This document shows positions 38,881 to 45,916 of a stretch of 64,000 nucleotides of DNA, one piece after another; within the stretch, counting starts at the first letter, position 1, and the number at the start of each line of letters is the position of its first letter. The translations under genes and the position numbers were made by a program. A model generated the notes under the pieces. The model saw only the letters and a list, made by a program, of their open reading frames with translations, was not told where the DNA came from and did not search any database. Source of the stretch: Bin87 sp963666415 (lineage in GTDB: Bacteria; Chloroflexota; Dehalococcoidia; Lucifugimonadales; UBA3495); contig CAXXPD010000003.1 of the NCBI GenBank assembly GCA_963666415.2, forward strand, positions 3,100,001 through 3,164,000, in the 5' to 3' direction.

Positions 38881-40274
38881 TCACGCGGCCGCGGCCTCTG
38901 ATCCGTGGGGCAGGTCCGAAGGTTGCGCATCGGAGGAGATGGGCACCAACTGGTAGCCCAGTTGTGCCGCCCGGCGCTTGGCCGCACGCAACGCCCGCTG
39001 CTGATACTGTCTCTCGTAGTATTCCGCGCCGGCATCCACGTATTCCTGGCCGTACCGCAGCATGGTGTAGATGAGCCTGGCCAGCTTGTGGGCCGTGGCG
39101 GTGATGGCCTTGGGGGCGCTCCCAGGTGGGCTTTCTTCCGGCGCAGGAAGGCGCCCAGGGCGCTGTCGGAGCGGTGCAGCGCGTTGGCGGCCAGACGCAA
39201 TGCCGCCGCGGCCCGGTTGGCGCTGGGCTTGGTCTTTGAGCTCATGACCCTGCCGCCGGTGATGCGGTTGTTGGGACTCAGGCCCAGCCAGGACGCGAAG
39301 TGCTTGGCGCTGGGCCATTTGGTCATGTCGGTGCCAATCTCGCTGATCACCTTCAGGGCCGTGTACGCATCCACGCCGTCGATCCGGGTCAGGTCCACTC
39401 CCGTCATCCGGTACAGTTGGCCCTGGGCATCGAAACGGGGCGCGTTCTTCTGATTGCGCTTTTTGCCATTGGGAGCCGGAGGCTCGCCGTCGCTGCGGTC
39501 TTCAAACCGCTCCAGCTGGGCTGCAATCTCCCGGTCGCACTCGGCAATCTTATCCTGATAGAACCGATACAGCTCCAGAGCTTGGGTCAGCTCGAAGATG
39601 TGCTCTTCCCGCCAGTGGCCTTGTAGAGACTTGGCGATGGTCGCCTCGTCGGCCTTGATCCTGGGATCGCGCAGTCGCGCCAGTTGTCGCGGGTCCCGTT
39701 CGCCGCCTGCAATGGCCTCCATGATGTCCATGCCCGTCTTGCCCGTGATGTCGCTGATCACGTGCTGGAGCTTCACGTTCATCTGGGTCAGCGCTTTTTG
39801 CATGTGCTGGATATGCTGGGACGCGTACTCCACCAGCATGGCTCGCTGCCGCAGGTAGCTGCGCAAGCGCCGTACGTCCCCGTCGGGACGGAAGGCTCCC
39901 GACAGCAGTCCGTAGGTGTGCAACTGCTGCAGCCACTGGCAGTCCCGCACGTCGGTCTTGCGACCCGGCACGTTCTTGATGCGTCTGGGGTCCACCAGCA
40001 TCACCTCCAGTCCCCGCTCTTCCAGCACCCCGAACAGCGGTATCCAGTACACGCCGGTGGACTCCATGACCACGGTCTCCACTCCGCACTCGGACAGCCA
40101 GTCTGCCAGACGGTACAGGTCCGCCGTGAAGGCCTCAAACTCACGCACCGGCTGCTCCGCGCGGTCGGCGGGCACCGCCACGAAGTGGCTGGTGGCGCCC
40201 ACGTCGATGCCCGCCGCGTTCAGGTTCAGCTGGGACAGCCCTTCCGGGTTTGCTCTACTCTTGCGTGTGCTCAT
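38881..40274 (-). pseudogene. IS110 recombinase, element B, frameshifted
   Basis: It starts MSTRKSRANPEGLSQLNLNAAGIDVGATSHF and is collinear with A and C until GAFLRRKKAHLGAP. There GGCCTTGGGGGCGCTCCC (about 39108-39125) has two extra G compared with A and C and shifts the frame. The proper C-terminus (KAITATAHKLARLIYTMLRYG) lies in the other frame down to 38881. Inactive unless supplied in trans. Confidence 0.88.
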
Positions 40275-40323
40275 CATTCCCTCCACGCCTACAACGTAGA
40301 CGTGTCGTCGGAGGGAGTCACTA

Positions 40324-41129
40324 GGTTGTGTTGACATTTCACCGTAGCCAGATGAGAGCGGCGGTGAAATGCAGGAAGCCCAGGTATCTGGTGTCCAGCT
40401 TCTCAAACCGGGAGAAGATCCGGCGATAGTGCTTGATCTTGTTGATGAAGCATTCCACCAGATGGCGCTCCCGGTACAGATGCCGGTCATAGTCGGCGGG
40501 TGCCTTGCGGTTCGAGCGGGGCGGAATGACCGGCATCATACCCAGTTCCAAGATGTGCTGGCGAAACTCCTGGGCATCGTACCCTTTGTCGGCCAGTACG
40601 TGCTCGCCGGCATAACCGGCGATTAACTCCTCCGCCTGGGTGATGTCGTGCTGTTGCCCTCCGGTCAGTATGAATCGCAAGGGGTTGCCCAAGCCGTCCA
40701 CGCTCACGTGAATCTTGGTGCTGAACCCGCCGCGGCTCCGGCCCAGGGCCTGGGCCGCCTGGCCACCCTTTTGGGGGGAGCTCCCGCCGCGCAAGGGTGC
40801 GCCCGGACCACCGTGCTGTCGATGATCAGGTATTCCAGATCCGCGTCGTCGCAGCAATGTTGATGCATTTGTGCCCAGACGCCTTGGTCAGTCCAACGGG
40901 CGAATCGTTTGTAGACGCTGTTCCAGTTCCCGTATTCGGCTGGCAGCAGTCGCCATTGGGCCCCAGAGCGGTTAATCCATAAGACGGCCTCGACAAAACG
41001 CCGGCAATCCGCTTCCTGGCCAACGTACAGGCCGGTGCAGCCACGCAAGAAATCGAGAATCCTAGCCCACTGTTCTGGTGATAATCTGATGTTTGACATA
41101 CGGCCATTATAATCAAATGTCAACACGCC
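40324..41129 (-). mobile_element. IS5-family (IS427-like) element inside the leader of IS110-B
   Basis: Ends GGTTGTGTTGACATTT and (reversed) GGGCGTGTTGACATTT; CTA is duplicated at 40321-40323 and 41130-41132. It splits the IS110-B leader 43 bases upstream of the gene. Confidence 0.85.
40339..41099 (-). CDS. IS5-family transposase, two overlapping frames (likely -1 frameshifting)
   Basis: The first frame (41099-40704) gives the helix-turn-helix-like start MSNIRLSPEQWARILDFL, RSGAQWRLLPAEYGNW and the first Asp in LIIDSTVVRAH. The second (to 40339) gives FSTKIHVSVDGLGNPLRF, the second Asp in VLADKGYDAQ and E in HLVECFINKIKHYRR. They join by a -1 step at the CCCCCCAAAAGGG run (about 40762-40774 on the reverse strand), as in IS427-type elements. 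Otherwise intact. Confidence 0.82.
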
Positions 41130-41132
41130 CTA

Positions 41133-41345
41133 ATATCGAACAATCTATGGAACGGGATCGCTCCGCTTGGAGCGTCACCAATGATGCCGTCGTAAGACTC
41201 CCGGACCATGCTATGGTTCGGGCAATAAGCACCAGCGTCTGCTCGGTCTTCGTCCAGACAACACGTCTCGCCATGAGCATACGCACCCTGACACGGCCAC
41301 ACCAGTTAGTCGCCTCTGCACGGCCCGGATACGGGCATAACTTTG
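41133..41345 (-). ncRNA. Candidate bridge RNA region, element B (distal part; severed by IS5)
   Basis: The hairpin CGCTCC-GCTT-GGAGCG at 41159-41174 replaces CGCCCC/GGGGCG of A and C by a compensatory change. CTATGGA at 41145-41151 equals B's own left junction (38861-38867). CTATGGT at 41211-41217 equals the IS1380 flank now found right of C (43021-43027). The proximal 46 bases of the leader are at 40275-40320. Confidence 0.62.
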
Positions 41346-41365
41346 CTCCCCACTAACCAACGTTG

Positions 41366-42760
41366 TCACGCGGCGATTGGCGCGCCGGGAGGTGCGTACG
41401 TGGTGCGGTCCCCGGCGTCGGACATTGGTACCAGTTGGTAGCCCAGTTGTGCCGCCCGACGCTTGGCGGCGCGCAACGCCCGCTGCTGATACTGTCTCTC
41501 GTAGTGTTCCGCACCAGCATCCACGTACTCCTGGCCATAGCGCAGCATGGTGTAGATGAGCCTGGCCAACTTGTGGGCCGTGGCGGTGATGGCCTTGGGC
41601 GCTCCCAGGTGGCCTTTCTTCCGGCGCAGGAAGGCGCCCAGGGCGCTGTCGGAGCGGTGCAGCGCGTTGGCCGCCAGACGCAATGCCGCCGACGCACGGT
41701 TGGCGCTGGGCTTGGTCTTGGAGCTCATGACCTTGCCGCCGGTGATGCGGTTGTTCGGGCTGAGCCCCAACCAGGACGCAAAGTGCTTGGCGCTGGGCCA
41801 TTTCGTCATGTCGGTGCCAATCTCACTCACCACCTTGAGCGCGGTGTAGGCATCCACACCGTCGATCTGGGTCAGGTCAACCCCCGTCATACGGTACAGG
41901 TGCGTCCAAACGTCGAAGCGGGGCGCGTTTCCTTTGCTGCGTCTCCGGCCGGACTTCGCCGCTGGCGGATCACCATTGCTGTGATCCTCGAAACGCTCCA
42001 ACTGGGCTTCAATCTCCCGGTCGCACTCGGCAATTTTATCCTGATAGAACCGGTACAGCTCCAGGGCCTGGGTCAGCTCGAAGATGTGCTCTTCCCGCCA
42101 GTGGCCTTGCAGCGACTTGGCGATCGTCGCCTCGTCGGCCTTGATCCTGGGGTCGCGCAATTGCGCCAGTTGCCGCGGGTCCCGTTGGCCTCCCACGATT
42201 GCCTCCATGATTTCCGTGCCGGTCTTGCCGGTGATGTTACTGATGACGTGGTGGAGCTTGACGTTCATCTGCGTCAGCGCCTTCTGCATATGCTGGATAT
42301 GATGGGACGCATACTGCACCAGCATGACCCGCTGCCGCAGGTAACTGCGCAGGCGCCGTACGTCCCCGTCGGGACGGAAGGCTCCCGACAGCAGTCCGTA
42401 GGTGTGCAACTGCTGCAGCCACTGGCAGTCCCGCACGTCGGTCTTGCGACCCGGCACGTTCTTGATGCGTCTGGGGTCCACCAGCATCACCTCCAGTCCC
42501 CGCTCTTCCAGCACCCCGAACAGCGGTATCCAGTACACGCCGGTGGACTCCATGACCACGGTCTCCACACCGCACTCGGTCAGCCAGTCCGCCAAACGGT
42601 ACAGGTCCGCCGTGAAAGCCTCAAACTCCTGCACCGGCTGCTCCGCGCGGTCGGCGGGTACCGCCACGTAATGGCTGGTGGCCCCCACGTCAATGCCGGC
42701 CGCGTTCAGGTTCAGCTGGGACAGCCCTTCCGGTTTTGCGCTGCTCTTGCGTCTGCTCAT
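41366..42760 (-). CDS. IS110-family DEDD recombinase, element C
   Basis: A 464-residue intact recombinase, clearly related to A and B but with its own differences (KSGRRRSKGNAP in the linker, where A has NGKKPHQGNAP). The DEDD residues (AGIDVGATSH, VVMESTGVYW, RKTDVRDCQWLQ) and the C-terminal GGKVMSSKTKPSANRA serine region are present. It starts at the second ATG of an ATGATG, 5 bases after AGAGG. Confidence 0.9.
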   Translation of the reverse strand: MSRRKSSAKPEGLSQLNLNAAGIDVGATSHYVAVPADRAEQPVQEFEAFTADLYRLADWLTECGVETVVMESTGVYWIPLFGVLEERGLEVMLVDPRRIKNVPGRKTDVRDCQWLQQLHTYGLLSGAFRPDGDVRRLRSYLRQRVMLVQYASHHIQHMQKALTQMNVKLHHVISNITGKTGTEIMEAIVGGQRDPRQLAQLRDPRIKADEATIAKSLQGHWREEHIFELTQALELYRFYQDKIAECDREIEAQLERFEDHSNGDPPAAKSGRRRSKGNAPRFDVWTHLYRMTGVDLTQIDGVDAYTALKVVSEIGTDMTKWPSAKHFASWLGLSPNNRITGGKVMSSKTKPSANRASAALRLAANALHRSDSALGAFLRRKKGHLGAPKAITATAHKLARLIYTMLRYGQEYVDAGAEHYERQYQQRALRAAKRRAAQLGYQLVPMSDAGDRTTYAPPGAPIAA

Positions 42761-43020
42761 CATCGCCTCTACCATTTCCGCGTAGGCGTGTCGCCGGAGG
42801 GAGCCACGGACTGTAGCCACTCTCCCCAACGGGATCGCCCCGATCGGGGCGTCACCAATGATGCAGTCGTAAGGCTCCCGGACCATGCTATGGTTCGGGC
42901 AATAAGCACCAGCGTCTGCTCGGTCTTCGTCCGGACGACACGCCTCGCCATGAGCATACATCCTTGGGCCGACTCATCAGTTAGTCGCCTCTGCACAGGC
43001 CGGACACGGGCATAATATTG
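42761..43020 (-). ncRNA. Candidate bridge RNA region, element C
   Basis: Leader with hairpin CGCCCC-GATC-GGGGCG (42836-42851). CTCCCCA at 42822-42828 matches C's left junction (41346-41352). CTATGGT at 42888-42894 matches C's right flank (43021-43027). A second hairpin, CCCG-ACCAT-GCT-ATGGT-CGGG, surrounds the target-like motif. Confidence 0.65.
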
Positions 43021-44423
43021 CTATGGTCTGGCCAAGGAGGGTGCCCGCCACCACAGCTACACCGGCCAGCGAGGCTATCACCCGCTGCTGGCCATTGCCG
43101 CCGGACCCGGCGACGTGCTGATGTCTCGGCTGCGCGAGGGCCGCGCCAACACCGCTCGGGGCGCCGCCCACTTCCTGCGTGAGACGGTGGGCCGGGTGCG
43201 CCACGGCGGGGCCAGGGGACAACTTACGGTGCGGGCCGACAGCGGCTTCTATGCCCACGCCCTGGTCGCGGTCTGCCGCGCGATGGATGTCCGCTACTCC
43301 ATCACCGTCCGCCAGCACGCCCGCCTGCGGAATATCATCGAGGCCATACCCGAGATTGACTGGACGCCGATTCCCTACTGGATGGACGGCGCCGCCGACG
43401 TGGCGGAGACCACCTACGTCCCCTTCCAGGATGAGCCCGACGCCGCACCGGTGCGGCTCATCGTCCGGCGGGTGAAGCCCACGTCCGGTTCCCAGCTGGC
43501 CCTCTTCGCCGCCTACCGCTATCACGGCTTCATCACCGACCGGGACGGGGCAACCCTGGCACTGGAGGCCGACCATCGGCGCCACGCCGAGATCGAGAAC
43601 GCCATCCGAGACCTCAAGTACGGCGTCGGGCTCAACCATCTCCCCTCGGGCCGCTTCGCCGCCAACGCTGCCTGGCTGGCGGTGCAGGTGATCGCCCACA
43701 ACCTGGCACGCTGGACGGCGCGCATCGGTCTGGGCCAGCAGGTGGTGACCACCAAAACCCTGCGACGACGCTTCTTCTCCCTCGCCGGACGGCTCACCAG
43801 TTCGGCGCGCCGCCTCACTTTGCATCTTCCTCAGCGCTGGCCCTGGGAAAACCAGTTCAGTCGCGCCCTCGCTCGATTACGCGCCCTGCCATCTCCTGCC
43901 TGACGGCGGCGACCAGCCCGCTGACCCGCCATCCGGCCAACTGAACGTCCCCACCAACTCGCACCAACTCGGTCCGCGAGGGACACTTCCTGCCTACCGC
44001 CTGTAGAATTCCGCATGGCCGCACGGCCGCCAGCATCGTGCCGGTGTGGCTGCCCTCACGCCGCCCTCATCCCCATCTATTGGGATCTGGCTGGGCCCGT
44101 TCGCCTTCCCTTACCCATCATCCCTTGTGTCAACGACACGGACGTCTCGCTTCGGAGGATTCGGGTTTAAGCGCACCGAGCTAACGAAGCCTACGCGCGC
44201 GGTATTTGGGCTTTGGTAGATGTCGACCTTTCCAAACTTTCGGCCAAGCCGGTGCAGGTTAATATCGTCATCCTGGCGCCGATACTGGCTATGGTTGACG
44301 AAGTCGGCGAATGGGAAGGAGAGTTGCGGGCGGGAATGCTCTCCCGTGCAATGCTTTGCTACGTGGAGTTGATGACGTTGGCGTAACCCGGATTGGACGC
44401 TAAACAGGCCGCGCGGCACGATT

Positions 44424-44448
44424 CAGGGGCGCACATTGTGCGCCCCTG
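44424..44448. terminator. Perfect hairpin between hicB and the TPP enzyme genes
   Basis: CAGGGGCGCACA-T-TGTGCGCCCCTG is a perfect 12-bp stem with a one-base centre. It sits between convergent genes, 38 bases after the hicB stop and 32 before the stop at 44480. No long T-run follows on either strand, so terminator function is likely but not proven. Confidence 0.55.
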
Positions 44449-44479
44449 TAATCTCATAATAGGTGGACGGCCGCGAAGG

Positions 44480-45070
44480 CTAACCGGCGCTAATGCCCAA
44501 CTCCGTCTGCAAGCCCCGGATGGTCTCGGCGCGGCTGCGGGTGGGGACACGCTGCCGCATACCTATTGGCTCGTTCTCTACCTCCGGCACAACTTTGATG
44601 GCGACGAATACCGGGCCGGTATCCTGCATTATTTGCTCCACATTGGTGGCGAACTCTTCCAGGTCGTCGAAGCTGTAGGCAGAGGAATAACCGGCTTCTT
44701 TGGCTACACCGGCGTAGTTAATCTCTTGCGCGTTGGGAACCGGCTGCCCTCCAGTGGTAGCGTAGCACTCATTGTCCAACAAAATGTGGCAGAAGTTTTT
44801 CGGCTTCTTGCCGGCGATAGTAGCCAGTATCCCCAGGTTCATCAGCAGCGCGCCTTCGGAATCGAACAGCACCACCTTTTCATCAGGCAGTCCCAAGGCC
44901 AGTCCCAAGGCCGCCGAAGTGGTCTGGCCCATTGCGCCTCCCAGGTTCATGTCCCGGTTCTCGTTGGTGCTGAATTCCTGCCAGTGCCGACCGGAAGTGC
45001 CGGTGGGAATCACGATGGCATCGCCCCGGTACTCTTGGAATACGCGGAATACCTCTTCGGAATGAATCAT
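44480..45070 (-). CDS. TPP-dependent decarboxylase, TPP-binding (beta) subunit; sulfopyruvate/phosphonopyruvate decarboxylase-like
   Basis: A 196-residue protein with the PP (pyrophosphate-binding) domain of thiamine-diphosphate enzymes: GGAMGQTTSAALGLAL followed by the Mg-TPP loop FDSEGALLMNLG...LLDNECYATTGGQ (GDG-N type, with D-S-E-G in place of G-D-G). It forms a pair with the PYR-domain gene upstream, as in ComDE sulfopyruvate decarboxylase and split phosphonopyruvate decarboxylases. The substrate is an alpha-keto acid that cannot be specified. GGAGG lies 7 bases before ATG 45070. Confidence 0.78.
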   Translation of the reverse strand: MIHSEEVFRVFQEYRGDAIVIPTGTSGRHWQEFSTNENRDMNLGGAMGQTTSAALGLALGLPDEKVVLFDSEGALLMNLGILATIAGKKPKNFCHILLDNECYATTGGQPVPNAQEINYAGVAKEAGYSSAYSFDDLEEFATNVEQIMQDTGPVFVAIKVVPEVENEPIGMRQRVPTRSRAETIRGLQTELGISAG

Positions 45071-45187
45071 TCTTTGCCTCCGTTACGTGGATCTTTCTTG
45101 CTCCGTATCCCTCCCCAGCCCAGGATGACGTACCACACGTGGTAGGGGCGCCGATAGAGCAATAATTTTTGGCGAAGGGTTATCCGT

Positions 45188-45706
45188 CTAGCGGTTGAAC
45201 CCGTGGTATTCGTCGCCCACCAGGATAGCAACTGGCCGCTTGGTGGTCCGGGCCTCCTCGAAGGCCACGGAGATGCGCGAACTGTCGGCATCCTGCTCCA
45301 CCAGGTAGTAGTTGATGCGATAGGCGTTCAGGAACGGCTCGGTATAGCGGGCCACCGAGTCGGTTATAATGCCGTGGCGGTTCCAGCCACGATAGCCCAC
45401 CACCATTACCAGCGGGAACCCGGAATCCAGGGCCATACCCCGTATGGAGTCGCCCGATTCCATCATGCCCGTGTTCTGAATCAGGCACACCGGGGTCTTG
45501 CCGCCGATTAGCAGCCCCAGGGCAATGGCGAAGGTCTCACCTTCCCGGGAGGCAGGAACGATTTCCAGCCAAGGCTCCTCCTTCATCAACTCGTACAGGT
45601 AGTTGGTCTCGCTGTCAGGAATGGTCACCACATGGGTGACACCGTTCTTATGAAACTCCTCTATCAGAGTTTCCGGGCTCAGCACCGCTGCCTGCTGTTC
45701 AACCAT
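45188..45706 (-). CDS. TPP-dependent decarboxylase, PYR (alpha) subunit; sulfopyruvate/phosphonopyruvate decarboxylase-like
   Basis: A 172-residue PYR domain: the conserved catalytic Glu sits in VPASREGETFAIALGLLIGG, with QNTGMMESGDSIRGMALD after it, typical of ComD/phosphonopyruvate decarboxylase alpha parts. It precedes the beta gene by 117 bases on the same strand. I start it at 45706, where GGAGG lies 6 bases upstream; a frame from 45745 is possible but lacks this. Holoenzyme activity would need both subunits at the domain interface (family knowledge). Confidence 0.78.
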   Translation of the reverse strand: MVEQQAAVLSPETLIEEFHKNGVTHVVTIPDSETNYLYELMKEEPWLEIVPASREGETFAIALGLLIGGKTPVCLIQNTGMMESGDSIRGMALDSGFPLVMVVGYRGWNRHGIITDSVARYTEPFLNAYRINYYLVEQDADSSRISVAFEEARTTKRPVAILVGDEYHGFNR

Positions 45707-45916
45707 GAAAGTCCTCCTCACGTATGCTGTGAACCCAGCAGTCACGGTTTCCGCTGCTTGGACAAAGACCCGCTACTGCTGTGGACTCTGCCCATTATAG
45801 TAACCCACACCGAGGGGGTCAATTTTGGGATGCCAGGCGAGATAGTGAAAGGCCTTTTCGCCACGGATGTGATGCCACCATGTTCTGACGCCGGCGGTTG
45901 ACCGCTCATACCCGCA

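Larger units (their letters stand above)
38863..41345 (-). mobile_element. IS110-family element B (oldest; carries an IS5 insertion)
   Basis: Bounded by CT at 38861-38862 and 41346-41347. Its left end is ATGGACTAACCG, unlike CCCCACTAACC of A and C; its right end is GGGCATAACTTTG. Without the IS5 element and its 3-base duplication it is 1674 bp. It bears both a frameshift and an insertion. Confidence 0.88.
41348..43020 (-). mobile_element. IS110-family element C
   Basis: The element is 1673 bp, bounded by CT at 41346-41347 and 43021-43022. Left end CCCCACTAACCAACG, right end GGGCATAATATTG. Same layout as A, intact. Confidence 0.9.
35611..43903 (+). pseudogene. IS1380 transposase split by the IS110 array
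   Basis: The 5' part (35611-36052) encodes MLPRSSPDGIHIAFDDHRLVNNAG... to the codons before the array, with one G missing near 35886 (GCGTGTCAAGG against GCGTGGTCAAGG in the copy at 30.6 kb). The 3' part (43021-43903) continues from GGTCTGGCCAAG to the stop. Joining them with a single CT gives RETYGLAKEGA, matching CETYGLAKEGA in the intact copy at 58.9-60.3 kb. Confidence 0.88.
35491..44165 (+). mobile_element. IS1380-family element expanded by an IS110 array
   Basis: The outer ends CCCCAATCCACCG (35491) and, reversed, CCCGAATCCTCCG (44165) are IS1380 terminal repeats. The 5-bp target duplication TTTAA lies at 35486-35490 and 44166-44170. Native IS1380 DNA occupies 35491-36054 and 43021-44165; everything between is IS110 DNA and a partial duplication. 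About 260 bases after the transposase stop are non-coding IS1380 tail. Confidence 0.9.
35300..44386 (+). pseudogene. hicB: HicB-type antitoxin, split by an 8.7-kb IS1380/IS110 insertion
   Basis: The N-terminal part (35300-35490) reads MRYPIVIRKDEGSSYGVAAPGLPGCFSGG, the HicB partial RNase-H fold; a one-base loss near 35404 then shifts to NMAREDIVGHIETLLMDGQLIPEQTPI. After the insertion the gene resumes at 44171 in the same frame with AHRANEAYARGIWALVDVDLSKLSAKPVQVNI, the HicB C-terminal DNA-binding half, ending at TAA 44384-44386. A TAA also lies at the TTTAA target site. GGAGG at 35287-35291 precedes the ATG. HicB would neutralise HicA and repress the operon; the locus is now dead. Confidence 0.8.

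Noticed and set aside
38868..40490. IS110-B as an intact 540-aa recombinase
   Set aside because: The open frame is long only because the frameshifted C-terminus (PRPSPPRPTSWPGSS...) happens to lack stops; the conserved C-terminal sequence lies in another frame, and the N-terminus extends into the leader and IS5.
44424..44448. Attachment site or origin-like palindrome
   Set aside because: The perfect hairpin lies between convergent gene ends, and no integrase or replication gene is near; a terminator is the simpler reading.
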